Shown here piece by piece: positions 8,601-17,944 of a stretch of DNA of 64,000 nucleotides (positions within the stretch are counted from its first letter, which is position 1; each line of letters starts with the position of its first letter). The notes below the pieces were generated by a model. That model saw only the letters and a program-made list of their open reading frames with translations. It did not search any database and was not told the DNA's origin. Source of the DNA: Bacteroidota bacterium (GTDB lineage: Bacteria > Bacteroidota > Bacteroidia > AKYH767-A > 2013-40CM-41-45). A program made the position numbers and the translations under genes. Where the stretch lies: NCBI GenBank assembly GCA_016711505.1, contig JADJSV010000004.1, positions 186,001-250,000 of the forward strand, given 5' to 3'.

Positions 8601-11514
8601 ATATACCGGATCAGCAAATCAGGATGCGGGTAAAAATATCAGAATCGGAAGTTCAGGTTTTGCAAGTGGTAGTTTACATCTCGTTCGATTTACACAAAAT
8701 GGAAATGAACCGGATTCACTTGTGTTAAGTCCTAACAGCGTACTTACGCTTGGACCGCTCAGCAGGCTAGGAGGCAATGTTTATTCGACTTCAGGATCTC
8801 TGAATTTGAATGGATGTACTTTCGATGGGACTGCTGATCTAAAAAAAACAGGAACTACCAATGATAATGGAACAGGAGGAAATACTTTTTCCGGAAATTC
8901 TGTCATTACAAATTCCGGAACAGGTTATTTATTACTTGGCAATTCTCTGCCTGATATATTTTCATCTGATCTCAATCTGAATAATAATGGAACAAGTTAT
9001 ATTTACATTGGACATAATTCAGCAGGCAATCAATTTAATGGTTCTACAGTGTTCAATAATTCAGGCACAGGTACTGATACCAGAATAATGATAGGTGAAG
9101 GTAATGCTGCTGCAACAAATACTTTTTCCGGCGACGTTGTTGTGAATAATGTGTCTACGTCAACGGATGGTTTTGTGCGGTTTAACCTGAGAGGAACAAC
9201 TACGTTTTCAGGTAATGTTTTTGTAAATTCTACCCTTGGAACCGGATTGAATAACGGAGTTGCTTTTGGATGGCCCGGCTATAGTGGTACTGCTTCGATT
9301 GCGTCTGATAAAACAATAACGATAGGCTCGACTGGATTTTCAAAGGGAACTTTGTTGTTTCAGAATTTCACGCAACATGGTTCAATTCCGCACTCATTTA
9401 ATCTTTCAGGAACGGGTATAATCACATTTGGAAGTAATTCAACATTTAATGGTAAGGTGAATGCAGTATCTCCTGACATTTATTTAAACGGTACTACTTT
9501 TAATGACACTGTAAATTTTGAGAAGACCGGAAATAACAATATCAGTTGTAATGGTGGAAATGTATTTGGAGGAAATTCGTCTTTAGTAAATTCCGGTAGC
9601 GGAAATTGGGTCTTTTCAAATATTACGAAGGATATATATAACGGCGATCTGACTCTGAAAAATATTTCAACCGGATCAATTTATTCCGCACATAATGATG
9701 CAAGCGGAACCCGTTACAATGGAAACTTAACAATAGAAAATTTATCATCCGGTACAATCAGGTTTGGACAAGGTACCGGGACATCTATTCTTGCTGATGG
9801 GAAAGTGATTTCCATTGGTGCATCGGGTTTTACCAATGGAATTTTGTATTTGAGAAATTTTTCGCAAGTTGGAAATCAGGCTCAGAATCTTATTATTCCT
9901 TCCGGTAGTACAACCATTTATCTTCAAACAGGATCGGTATTTAACGGCACATTGAATGTGAATTCACCGCAGCTATATTTAAATGGATCTGTGTTTAATG
10001 ACACAGCTTCATTTACAAAAAACGGATCCGTCAATAATTATTGTATTGGTGGCAATACTTTTCAGGGAATTACATCTATCAGGACAACTGGTACAGGTAA
10101 TTTTTATCTGGCAAACACATCACCCGATAATTTTAATTCTAATGTCAATTTCAATCAGGATAGTAGCGGAATTCTTTTCCCGGCATATAATGGAATGAAC
10201 AATTTCAGAGGCGATATCTCAACTGTCGGTTCTGATACTCTCATTACCTTTGCTGCTGGTTCGGGAACTGTAAATTTCGCAGGGTTTAATTCTCAGAATA
10301 TTTATGGAGATTCAATTCGTGCACCACGCATTCGCAGAATGAGTATGAACAATTCTTCAACCGGGTTAACATTGAATGTCCGGATTAATATTTATGGCTC
10401 ATTAGCGCTGGTAAATGGAGTTGTTCATACTTCAAATTCCGCATTATTAATTCTGGAGAATGGAATCTCTTCAATCAGTTCTGTTTCTGATCAGAGTTTT
10501 GTTAATGGTCCGGTACGAAAAATCGGTAATCAGGCTTTTACTTTTCCTGTTGGAAAAAATAATCGATACAGGCCTATAGGAATCAGTGCACCCGGATCGG
10601 CTTCTGATCAGTATACAGCAGAATATTTCTATTCTGATCCTCATACTCTTTATAACACTAACAATAAAGATTTATCTCTGACAAATGTTTCCAGATGTGA
10701 ATACTGGTCCTTGATTAAATCCGGTGGTGCAGCAAATCCATTTGTGGCTGGTAGCTGGAATACAAATAGCTGTGGAGTCAGCTCCGTTGCTGATCTAAGG
10801 GTTGTACGATGGGATGCTGTGATGTCGAAGTGGCGTGATATGGGAAGTTCTTCTACTTCAGGAACTGTAACTGTCGGCTCTGTTTTGGCCTCCTTAAATT
10901 CGTCGGTCTATGGGATTTATTCTATTGGATCAACAACCACTTCGAATGTTCTTCCTATTGAACTCACAGATTTTGATGCTCAATTGCAAAATGATATTGT
11001 TCATGTTCACTGGGAAACAATGAGTGAGGTAAACAACGATTACTTTACTATTGAAAGAAGTTCGGATGGAACTTCGTTTTCAAAAATTGGAATTGTTCAG
11101 GGAAGTGGTAATACAACTGTGAAACAATCCTATTCATTTGATGATATTAGTCCTTTATCAGATGTATCTTACTATCGTTTAATTCAAACTGACTATGATG
11201 GGAAGTATGAAATTTTTGATCCTGTAACTGTTAAAAATTCAAAGTCGGGTAGTGGATTCAGGGTAATGGCAATTGTTCCGAATCCATTCATAGATAATTT
11301 GAAAGTTCAGTTCAATGTCGATACCGATATCAATCTGAGTTTTGAATTGTACAGTTTGTCGGGAAATCTTATAACTAACCGGGAAATTCCGGCTTCTTCA
11401 GGAAATTCAGAAGTCGAATTTGATCAGGTCGCAGATCTTCCTCAAGGGATCTATATTTTAAAAATTTCAGGCAATGGTAAGATTTTACACTCTGAAAGGG
11501 TAATAAAGAACTAA
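5680..11514 (+). CDS. Giant repetitive secreted protein with T9SS type A sorting domain
   Basis: A 1944-residue surface or secreted protein. A basic N-terminal extension leads into a hydrophobic segment (about residues 28-50); an alternative start is the ATG at 5731. The body consists of Gly/Asn/Ser/Thr-rich beta-helix-like repeats marked by GGNxF motifs near residues 212, 377, 603, 829, 1056, 1283 and 1447. Four consecutive spacings are about 226 residues (678 bases) and the two outer ones about 165, the short units lacking a segment of about 60 residues. Near residues 1765-1860 comes the fibronectin-like domain often found before T9SS tails, then a C-terminal sorting domain (VPNPF start, PQGIYILKI near the end). 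An adhesin or matrix role is inference. Confidence 0.85.
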   Translation: MTKRDIVRGRRGKGRIGMRPRVVQKLKLKWVVIFASCFLFLSGLVFYLLTFLNVKTMFASTLYTWNGSVNSLWTEPLNWTPNGIPDSTDMISISGSVNPLLMDGDRKIASLTCNNSSNIDLSGFVLSLSGNFISNAGSLIELNGGVIIISGNANFNGGIVSDSDSSGFVMTTGSSCVFGNSSGGPTMNAMVNVNAGNVTLRSTTFNRGVIISKRGSGNDNSFGGNTYNGITEIINNGTGNLVLSNNVRDVFNQIVTFSNNGSAGIYPGYNDATGTLFNDSVYVNCSAGAGIYFSAGSGNSILAESKRINIGLNRFSAGTLSLRHFTTSTSIDQNLLLTGTAIASFGPATTFGNELKVEAPGILLNGAVFSSKASLTKTGTGNNSGAGGNIFNDSTQIINSGTGFLLSGNTLPDNFNAALSISNPGTGDIYLAHNSAGNIFNNVVTISNSGSGSTNRVFICEGSAAATATFNNDLNLFNTSSGNGAIIRFNLRGRSLFKGDLYINSSVGALSSGVSFGGSGYAGSAELDSLHTIHFGPDGFSGGTLSLVNFYKPGTDSLQLETSGSSGITLGPGTTIGGSFKSTSSAITLNGCNFYGLTNIIKTGSSNDLGSGRNIFYRNTEIINNGAGSFTMANTNPDTFYSDVSFINSGTGTLQLAQNAAGNLFNGKVTLDNNGSGANNRMFICEGNANASAIFNDTVFVNNISTASSAYIRFNLRGTTLFNEEVILSSTGGTGGGSNGVYFGWPGYTGSSTLAAGKHLSLGNSGYTRGVLSLIRFNKLGVESDSLLMGSGSALVLGPNLIWNGDLSVTTGGVNLNGGIFSGDVYIIKTGTLSETGTGGNTFGGQFSLINRGTGNLVLGNTSPDIFSGDAIFTNAGTSYMQIANGSAGNIFNGTVTLNNSGSGSDNRILLAEGSALASIVFNNDVFVNNVSTATVGIIRFNLRGTSAFKGNIELNNTAGAGTGSCGIFFGLAGYTGSANQDAGKNIRIGSSGFASGSLHLVRFTQNGNEPDSLVLSPNSVLTLGPLSRLGGNVYSTSGSLNLNGCTFDGTADLKKTGTTNDNGTGGNTFSGNSVITNSGTGYLLLGNSLPDIFSSDLNLNNNGTSYIYIGHNSAGNQFNGSTVFNNSGTGTDTRIMIGEGNAAATNTFSGDVVVNNVSTSTDGFVRFNLRGTTTFSGNVFVNSTLGTGLNNGVAFGWPGYSGTASIASDKTITIGSTGFSKGTLLFQNFTQHGSIPHSFNLSGTGIITFGSNSTFNGKVNAVSPDIYLNGTTFNDTVNFEKTGNNNISCNGGNVFGGNSSLVNSGSGNWVFSNITKDIYNGDLTLKNISTGSIYSAHNDASGTRYNGNLTIENLSSGTIRFGQGTGTSILADGKVISIGASGFTNGILYLRNFSQVGNQAQNLIIPSGSTTIYLQTGSVFNGTLNVNSPQLYLNGSVFNDTASFTKNGSVNNYCIGGNTFQGITSIRTTGTGNFYLANTSPDNFNSNVNFNQDSSGILFPAYNGMNNFRGDISTVGSDTLITFAAGSGTVNFAGFNSQNIYGDSIRAPRIRRMSMNNSSTGLTLNVRINIYGSLALVNGVVHTSNSALLILENGISSISSVSDQSFVNGPVRKIGNQAFTFPVGKNNRYRPIGISAPGSASDQYTAEYFYSDPHTLYNTNNKDLSLTNVSRCEYWSLIKSGGAANPFVAGSWNTNSCGVSSVADLRVVRWDAVMSKWRDMGSSSTSGTVTVGSVLASLNSSVYGIYSIGSTTTSNVLPIELTDFDAQLQNDIVHVHWETMSEVNNDYFTIERSSDGTSFSKIGIVQGSGNTTVKQSYSFDDISPLSDVSYYRLIQTDYDGKYEIFDPVTVKNSKSGSGFRVMAIVPNPFIDNLKVQFNVDTDINLSFELYSLSGNLITNREIPASSGNSEVEFDQVADLPQGIYILKISGNGKILHSERVIKN

Positions 11515-11667
11515 ATCTGCATGAATAGTGTAGATATAAATACTCAATATGGGTAATTGATTTTACAAATCTATTTGATTTATATCGCTTTTTTAAGAGG
11601 TACTTATTTTGAATACTCTACCGTGTAGATAATTAATTCTAACTCTTATTTAAAAAAATCAAATGTT

Positions 11668-11835
11668 ATGCTAAAGTGGACAGCCATATTTTTTATGATC
11701 GCAGTAATCGCAGCAATTTTTGGATTTACAGGAATAGCTGAAGGAGCTGCCTCTGTAGCAAAAGTTCTTTTCTTTATATTTCTGGTTCTTGTTGTAATCA
11801 CCGCAATTTTAGGGGTTACAATTTTCAAGAAATAG
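11668..11835 (+). CDS. DUF1328 small membrane protein (YtjA-like)
   Basis: A 55-residue protein too short for many gene finders. It starts MLKWTAIFF and has two hydrophobic helices with the central motif GFTGIAEGAA, the hallmark of DUF1328/YtjA proteins. The stop is one base before the ATG of the AI-2E-family permease, so the two are probably cotranscribed. Family function is unknown; members are often stress-related inner-membrane proteins. The 150 bases upstream back to the giant protein gene hold no other gene. Confidence 0.85.
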   Translation: MLKWTAIFFMIAVIAAIFGFTGIAEGAASVAKVLFFIFLVLVVITAILGVTIFKK

Positions 11836-11836
11836 T

Positions 11837-12934
11837 ATGGAAGCCAATGTAACTAAGTTGCCTACCTACGCGAAGCTGTCGTTAATTCTTTTAGGAATTA
11901 TTATTTTCTTTTATATCCTGGTCATTGGACAAGATATAATAGTTCCAATTGTGTTTTCTTTTATCATTGCAATATTATTAAATCCTGTTGTAAATTATTT
12001 TTGCAAAAAAAAAATCAACAGGGTTTTGGCTATTGTCATAACCTTGTTACTGGCGATGGGCCTGGTGGCCGGCTTATTCTATTTTTTAGTTGCACAAATC
12101 TCAATGTTTACTGAAAGTTTTCCTGTTTTCAAGGAAAAGTTTTCGGCAATGTTTGATGAAACATTAAAATGGGTTTCGCAAACTTTTAATGTCAGCGAGA
12201 AAAAGATAGACGCCTGGATTGAAAAGACCAAAGGCGAAGGAATGAAGATGAGTACAAATGTCATCGGACAGACTCTCGGTACAGTAAGTGGCGTACTTGT
12301 GATCGTCTTCTTATTACCTGTTTATATTTTCATGATCTTGTTTTATAAATCACTACTACTTGAATTCATTTCCAGATTATTCAAAGGTAGCCAGCATAAA
12401 GTTGCTGAAGATGTTTTGTTCGAATCAAAAGGATTAATACAAAGTTATCTTGTCGGATTATTATTTGAAGCACTAATCGTAGCAGTCTTAAACTCTGTTA
12501 GTTTGTTGATCATTGGAATTCAGTATGCGATATTAATTGGAATTATCGGTGCACTTTTAAATTTCATTCCTTATATCGGCGGACTTGTTGCTATTGCATT
12601 GCCAATGTTGGTGGCAATTGCTACTGATACTCCGATCGATGCTTTGTGGGTATTTATGGCTTACATTGTCGTACAATTTGTAGATAATAATTTTATAGTT
12701 CCTGCTATAGTTGCAAGTAAAGTAAAAGTGAATGCTTTCGTATCGATTATAGTTGTATTGATAGGAGGTGCCTTATGGGGAATTTCAGGAATGTTCTTGT
12801 CGATTCCTCTCGTTGCAATCCTGAAGGTAATTTTTGATCGGATCGAAAGTCTGAAACCGTTTGGATATCTTCTGGGTGATGATATGCATGATTCCAGTCG
12901 GACCATCTTTCATTTCGGAAAGAAGAAGAAATAA
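11837..12934 (+). CDS. AI-2E transporter family permease (DUF20/PerM)
   Basis: The 365-residue polytopic inner-membrane protein has the AI-2E transporter layout: two N-terminal helices, a third at about 70-95, a soluble loop with amphipathic residues at 100-150, then a C-terminal membrane bundle containing NFIPYIGG and the VDNNFIVPAIV segment characteristic of the family. The name comes from E. coli TqsA; most Bacteroidota members have no proven autoinducer role, and some family members are Na+/H+ antiporters. It immediately follows DUF1328. Transport function is family knowledge; substrate unknown. Confidence 0.9.
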   Translation: MEANVTKLPTYAKLSLILLGIIIFFYILVIGQDIIVPIVFSFIIAILLNPVVNYFCKKKINRVLAIVITLLLAMGLVAGLFYFLVAQISMFTESFPVFKEKFSAMFDETLKWVSQTFNVSEKKIDAWIEKTKGEGMKMSTNVIGQTLGTVSGVLVIVFLLPVYIFMILFYKSLLLEFISRLFKGSQHKVAEDVLFESKGLIQSYLVGLLFEALIVAVLNSVSLLIIGIQYAILIGIIGALLNFIPYIGGLVAIALPMLVAIATDTPIDALWVFMAYIVVQFVDNNFIVPAIVASKVKVNAFVSIIVVLIGGALWGISGMFLSIPLVAILKVIFDRIESLKPFGYLLGDDMHDSSRTIFHFGKKKK

Positions 12935-12935
12935 T

Positions 12936-12943
12936 TATCTTTG
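12936..12943 (+). promoter_or_regulatory. Candidate Bacteroidota -7 box (TATCTTTG)
   Basis: TATCTTTG matches the TAnnTTTG consensus and lies 21 bases before the ATG at 12965. It covers the TTG codon at 12941, which argues that the di-heme peroxidase starts at the ATG and not at that upstream TTG. A weak TTTC occurs at the -33 position. Confidence 0.5.
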
Positions 12944-12964
12944 CTTTCATCTAACCCGGCTAGG

Positions 12965-14896
12965 ATGAAGCAAAAAATTATTTTTGTTCTTATAGTATTA
13001 TTCAGTTGTTCTTTTTCACTTTTTCAGCCTTCAGAGGAGGATGAAAAAAATGCAATAATTAATGAGGTCGTTCATGGTATTTATGAAGTTCATTTGAATG
13101 AACTAACTATAAAATTGAACGACCTTAAAACCGGATTAAATGCAGGTAAATTTGATGAGATATCTTTGAATAAATTAAAATCACTATTCAAAGAAGCCCG
13201 CATTCTTTACAAGAAAAATGAAGCATTTTCAGCGTACTTTTTTCCTGCCAGTGATCTTAATATGAATGGGCCGGTTATTTCGGAAGTTGAATATGAAGAG
13301 GAACGAAGAAGAAAGCTATTAATAGTAGAACCAACCGGATTTCAGGTCATTGAATCTTTGCTTTATTCTGACGATGTAAGTAAAAACCATCAGGAAATTG
13401 TTGTTCAATTAAATAACATGATCAGTGTTTATAGCTCTGTGAGTAAAGCACTGTGTTCTGTCAAAATGAATGAACGGCAATTCATAGAAGCTATTCAATC
13501 AGAAATAAACCGGCATTTTACTTTAGGCATTTCTCAATTTGATACTCCATTATCAGGAAATTCAATAATGGAGATCAAAAGTTCTCTTATTGTTGTTCAA
13601 TCGATGATTCGTTTGATCTATAGTAATGAAATGGAGTCGGAAATACTTGAAGTGCGAAATCAGCTGGATAAAACAATTGCATATCTTGAAAAAGTTCCGG
13701 ACATCAGTAAACTTGAACAACTTGAATGTTTGCGTGAATGTTATGTTCCATTAAGTTCGGCCGTTGCAGCATATTTAGGATTGATGGTCAGGCCGGTTTT
13801 TTCTCAGACAACTGCATTGCGCATAGATCAGAAATCGATATTTGACAAAGAAGGCTTCAATGCTTTCTTTTATAATCCGAGAGGATTTGATAAAAAATAT
13901 TCACCGCTGGTTGCTGAGCTGGGAAAAATTTTATTCTTCGATCCTGTTCTTTCTTCAAACAATAAACGGGCATGTGCATCTTGCCACAGACCTGAACTTG
14001 CCTTTACTGATGGCGTGAAGACAAGTAGCGGATTTCATGCAGGGATGTCGCTCTCCAGAAATGCACCCACAATTTTAAATGTTGCTCTGCAAAGGAATTA
14101 TTTTTATGATAGCCGGTCGACTGATCTTGAGGATCAGATCAACCATGTATTGCTCAATAAGAATGAGATGATGAGTAGTTTCGAGGAAGTAGTATTAAAA
14201 CTTAATTCATCGCCGGAATATGTCAGGCTATTCAGAAATAGTTTTAAAGGAACTGATGACACAGTTATTTCTCATATTTCTATATCCAATGCCATAGCAG
14301 AATATGAGCGCAAATTAATTTCTTTAAACAGCAGGTTTGACAAAAACGTAAGAGGAGAAATAAATGATTTCACTGCTGAAGAAAATCTGGGCTTCAATGT
14401 TTTTATGCATAAAGGAAATTGTGGTGCTTGTCATTACTTGCCTATGTTCAGCGGACTTGTTCCACCTGATTATACAAAAAGCGAGTTTGAAAATATTGGG
14501 ACTACCTTAAACGGTGATCTTAAAAATCCTGTACTTGATCCTGATAAAGGCAGAGGAGCTAATTTTAATGTTGAAATGTTTATGGGTTCCATTAAAACTC
14601 CGACCCTTCGGAATATTGAACTCACCGGACCCTACATGCACAATGGAGGTTTTAATACTCTGGAAGAAGTTGTAGAATTTTATAATGAAGGAGGGGGAGC
14701 AGGATTAGGATTGAATGTGCCAAATCAAACTTTAGGTAGTGATAAATTAAATTTGACTGATGTTGAGAAAAAAGCACTGATATCATTTATGAAAACACTT
14801 ACCGATACAATTGGAACCACAACTTTGCCTGATAAATTACCTTCTTTCCCTGATCAAAGTGGATTAAATCGGAGGAAGATAGGTGGAGAGTATTGA
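12965..14896 (+). CDS. Di-heme cytochrome c peroxidase with N-terminal imelysin-like region
   Basis: A 643-residue exported protein. After a signal peptide, residues 25-290 are a helical region resembling the imelysin-like domain often fused to Bacteroidota peroxidases; its GFQVIE resembles the imelysin GxHxxE motif with Gln in place of His. Residues about 310-620 form a CcpA/MauG di-heme peroxidase with C337-A-S-C-H341 and C486-G-A-C-H490, plus the family segments ILFFDPVLS, SRNAPTILN and GPYMHNGGF. It reduces peroxide or oxidises a periplasmic partner. Together with the imelysin and DHOR at 1-3.5 kb it gives the window two versions of the same domain pairing. The start at ATG 12965 is preferred over TTG 12941 because a promoter box covers the latter. 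Confidence 0.88.
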   Translation: MKQKIIFVLIVLFSCSFSLFQPSEEDEKNAIINEVVHGIYEVHLNELTIKLNDLKTGLNAGKFDEISLNKLKSLFKEARILYKKNEAFSAYFFPASDLNMNGPVISEVEYEEERRRKLLIVEPTGFQVIESLLYSDDVSKNHQEIVVQLNNMISVYSSVSKALCSVKMNERQFIEAIQSEINRHFTLGISQFDTPLSGNSIMEIKSSLIVVQSMIRLIYSNEMESEILEVRNQLDKTIAYLEKVPDISKLEQLECLRECYVPLSSAVAAYLGLMVRPVFSQTTALRIDQKSIFDKEGFNAFFYNPRGFDKKYSPLVAELGKILFFDPVLSSNNKRACASCHRPELAFTDGVKTSSGFHAGMSLSRNAPTILNVALQRNYFYDSRSTDLEDQINHVLLNKNEMMSSFEEVVLKLNSSPEYVRLFRNSFKGTDDTVISHISISNAIAEYERKLISLNSRFDKNVRGEINDFTAEENLGFNVFMHKGNCGACHYLPMFSGLVPPDYTKSEFENIGTTLNGDLKNPVLDPDKGRGANFNVEMFMGSIKTPTLRNIELTGPYMHNGGFNTLEEVVEFYNEGGGAGLGLNVPNQTLGSDKLNLTDVEKKALISFMKTLTDTIGTTTLPDKLPSFPDQSGLNRRKIGGEY

Positions 14897-15020
14897 TAAA
14901 TATTTTTATTTGATTTTTATTTCGTTTCGCTTTTAATCTTTCTTAATATTAAAATGAGTTAATGTTGGTTAAACATAGTTAAATAATTGATATATCAACT
15001 ATTTCGTGGTCATCTCTTTT

Positions 15021-15028
15021 TATATTTG
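15021..15028 (+). promoter_or_regulatory. Candidate -7 box (TATATTTG) for the MarR gene
   Basis: TATATTTG fits TAnnTTTG and lies 17 bases before the MarR start codon. No clear -33 TTTG is seen at the usual distance. Confidence 0.45.
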
Positions 15029-15045
15029 TTTCAAAGAGAAGAAGC

Positions 15046-15480
15046 ATGGAAAATCTTGATCTGATATTCTTTTATCATTTAGATAAAGCAATTAAAACCT
15101 ACAGACAATTTGCCCAGGAAAAGCTGAAGGAAAACGGCTTTGATATAACTATTGATCAATGGCTGGTACTGAAAGCTGTAAGTGAAAATCAGGATATCAA
15201 CCATAATGATCTTGCGGATGCAGTATTCAAAGATAAAGCTTCTGTTACAAGAATAATTGAACTTTTAGTAAAAGGCCGGTATTTGAAAAGTGAAGTTCAC
15301 CCTGACAGTGGAAGAAAACGCAAGTTAACAGTCACTAAAAAGGCGAATTCTTTACTTGTAGCAATCAGACCATTGGTATTACAGAACAGGAGAACCGCGC
15401 TTAAAAATATTTCTAATGAAGAAATTATCATTGCTGAAAAGGTACTCAAAAGAATTGCTTTGAATTGCAAAAAGAGATAG
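15046..15480 (+). CDS. MarR family transcriptional regulator
   Basis: A 144-residue winged-helix protein with the MarR pattern: an N-terminal helix, a recognition region NHNDLADAVFKDKASVTRII at about 65-84, the wing GRYLKSEVHPDSGRKRK, and a C-terminal dimerisation helix. MarR proteins usually repress neighbouring genes and respond to small ligands or oxidants. The next gene, a TonB-type outer-membrane beta-barrel protein, starts 26 bases downstream on the same strand and is the likely co-regulated target. The ligand is unknown. Confidence 0.92.
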   Translation: MENLDLIFFYHLDKAIKTYRQFAQEKLKENGFDITIDQWLVLKAVSENQDINHNDLADAVFKDKASVTRIIELLVKGRYLKSEVHPDSGRKRKLTVTKKANSLLVAIRPLVLQNRRTALKNISNEEIIIAEKVLKRIALNCKKR

Positions 15481-15506
15481 TCATATAATCATTTAATCAA
15501 GGTAAA

Positions 15507-17915
15507 ATGAAAACCAGTTTCCTAATTTGCATCTTTTGCTTTCTGCAATTGATAGTTTCTGCTCAGAATAGCCAGATCTCCGGGAGAGTGTTAGACGAAA
15601 ATAATTCACCGGTTCCATATGTTTCTGTTCTACTAAAGAATCTGACGGATTCAATCTTATTGAAAGGTGAATTAACAAATGAATCAGGTGAATTTGTTTT
15701 TCAAAATCTGACTGCGGGATCTTTTTTTATTGTTATAAAAAGCCCCGGATATTTGCCCTTTGAAAGTGAATCTATTGTGTTGTCAGGAGTAAATAAGAAT
15801 GACGCAGGAAATATTATTCTGAAAAATTCTGTAAAAGATTTAAAAGCTGTAACTATAGATGCAGAGCGACCATTCATTGAGCGGGAAGCGGATAAGCTTG
15901 TTGTAAATGTTGAAAACAGTATCATTAATACAGGCTCAAGTGTGCTGGAAGTTTTTGAAAAATTACCTGGTGTATTAGTTGATCAGGATGGGAATATCAG
16001 AATCAGAGGTAAGCAAGGTGTAATTGTAGTTATTGATGGAAAACCTTCTGCTTTATCAGGGCAAGACCTTTTGAATATGTTGAGAGGCATGTCATCGTCA
16101 AATGTTCAGAAGATAGAAATCATAACCAATCCATCAGCAAAGTGGGATGCATCGGGCAGTTCGGGTGTGCTGAATATTATTATGAAGAAGAATAAACTTA
16201 ATGGTTACAATGGAAGTCTTTCTTTCAATTATGGCCAAGGCAGATACCCTAAAATAACACCTTCGCTTTCCCTGAATTATAAAAAAGATAAACTGAATCT
16301 GTTTTTTAATTATAGTTATTCTGACAGAAAAGGATTCAATAATCTGTTGATTAACCGAAAATTTTATACTGACGGAATGCTTAATGAAACCTTTTTGACA
16401 AATAACTATATCCTGATGAAGTTTTCAACTCATAATCCGAGGATCGGACTAGATTATTCCATTTCGAAAAAGACAACGGTTTCATTTCTTGTTAGTGGAC
16501 TCAATAATATTTTTAAATCGGAAACAGACAATCATACCAATATTTTTGATTCTGCCAATACTATCGTTAGTAATCTTCAATTCTCACAGCAATCTGAATT
16601 TGAAAGTAAGAACTATGAAATTAATAGTCAGATAAATCATAACATAGATACACTTGGCCAGAATTTAATTATTAATCTGGATTTTGGATCTTACAATAAT
16701 AATTCTATTCAGAACTTCTCAACTTTAAGAACAGATTTTACAAGTAATACGAGTGAAATAATCAGATTATACAGTGATCAGAAAGGAGAACTGGAATTGT
16801 ATTCTGCAAAAGTCGATTATTCGAAACCTTTGAAAAATGATTTTAATCTGGAAGCCGGGATAAAAAGCAGTCTTGTTAAATCTGACAAGGATATGAAATT
16901 CTTTAATCAGGGAAATAATTCTGAATTATTTGATTCATCGAGGAGTAGTCATTTTATTTATGATGAAAATATTAATGCTGCTTATTTAAGTATTAAACGA
17001 AAATTCAAATCATTGATCGTGCAAGTTGGTTTAAGAGCAGAACAAACTCTGGCAACAGGAATTCAAAAATTGAACAATGTTTCTTTTGACAGAGATTACT
17101 TTCAGATTTTCCCAACTGTATATCTAGATTATACAACAGGTAAGCATAACATTAATATGAATTTAGGCAGAAGAATTAACCGACCGGCATATGAACAAAT
17201 GAATCCTTTCAAACGACTTATAGATTTCACTACCTATTCTGAAGGGAATCCTTACTTATCACCTGAACTGACGTATGTAAGTGAATTGTCTTACTCATAT
17301 GATAATACTTATTTTGTAGTTTTTAATTACAACCGTACAACGGATAATATTACTGATGTCCTCATACAGGATGCAGCCAGCAGAACAACAATACAATCTG
17401 TTGTTAACTTATATGAGGTCAATTATTTTGGAATTGATTTGACATATTCAAAACGAATTTCAAAATTATGGAAAACAAATATTAATTTCCAGGGCTTTGA
17501 TTTTAATTTTGCGGGAACAGTGAATAATTTTACGATTGACCAGGGTGAACCAACCTTCGCTTTTAATTGTGATAATTCTCTGACCATTACACAAAATACT
17601 TCTGCTGAATTAGGAATCAGGTTCAATTATAAAAATTTGTATGGTGTTACATTGATGCGTAATAGCTGGAATTTATCTGCCGGTGTTAAGCAATTTGTAT
17701 TTCAAAAGCGTGGTTCAATAACACTGAATGTAACTGATGCTTTCTGGAAATCATATCCAAGCGGTCTGACTCAATTTGGTGATGTAACGGAAGACTGGAC
17801 TTCTATCAGGGATACGCGTGTAGTCAATCTCGGAATTACATACAACTTCGGTAAAGGAAAAACCGGCAGAATGCGAAGAAATACCGGAGCAGATGAAGAG
17901 AAACAGAGAATTTAA
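15507..17915 (+). CDS. TonB-dependent receptor-like outer-membrane beta-barrel protein
   Basis: An 802-residue outer-membrane protein. The signal peptide ends near residue 19 (VSAQ). Residues 22-110 are a carboxypeptidase-regulatory-like domain (ISGRVLDENNSPVPYV), about 130-230 are a TonB plug-like domain (IRIRGKQGVIVVIDGKPS, NPSAKWDASGSSGVLNI), and the remainder is the beta barrel of the OMP_b-brl_3 type. The C-terminus is a basic tail (KGKTGRMRRN) instead of the usual aromatic last strand. Placed behind a MarR regulator, it may import or secrete a compound sensed by that regulator. The substrate is not readable. Confidence 0.87.
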   Translation: MKTSFLICIFCFLQLIVSAQNSQISGRVLDENNSPVPYVSVLLKNLTDSILLKGELTNESGEFVFQNLTAGSFFIVIKSPGYLPFESESIVLSGVNKNDAGNIILKNSVKDLKAVTIDAERPFIEREADKLVVNVENSIINTGSSVLEVFEKLPGVLVDQDGNIRIRGKQGVIVVIDGKPSALSGQDLLNMLRGMSSSNVQKIEIITNPSAKWDASGSSGVLNIIMKKNKLNGYNGSLSFNYGQGRYPKITPSLSLNYKKDKLNLFFNYSYSDRKGFNNLLINRKFYTDGMLNETFLTNNYILMKFSTHNPRIGLDYSISKKTTVSFLVSGLNNIFKSETDNHTNIFDSANTIVSNLQFSQQSEFESKNYEINSQINHNIDTLGQNLIINLDFGSYNNNSIQNFSTLRTDFTSNTSEIIRLYSDQKGELELYSAKVDYSKPLKNDFNLEAGIKSSLVKSDKDMKFFNQGNNSELFDSSRSSHFIYDENINAAYLSIKRKFKSLIVQVGLRAEQTLATGIQKLNNVSFDRDYFQIFPTVYLDYTTGKHNINMNLGRRINRPAYEQMNPFKRLIDFTTYSEGNPYLSPELTYVSELSYSYDNTYFVVFNYNRTTDNITDVLIQDAASRTTIQSVVNLYEVNYFGIDLTYSKRISKLWKTNINFQGFDFNFAGTVNNFTIDQGEPTFAFNCDNSLTITQNTSAELGIRFNYKNLYGVTLMRNSWNLSAGVKQFVFQKRGSITLNVTDAFWKSYPSGLTQFGDVTEDWTSIRDTRVVNLGITYNFGKGKTGRMRRNTGADEEKQRI

Positions 17916-17944
17916 AACATAGTGATCTCATATGTTTGAAAAAT

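Noticed and set aside
6300..10130. Repeated units that could suggest a CRISPR-like or satellite array
   Set aside because: Units are 495-681 bases, lie inside one open frame and translate to matching protein repeats.
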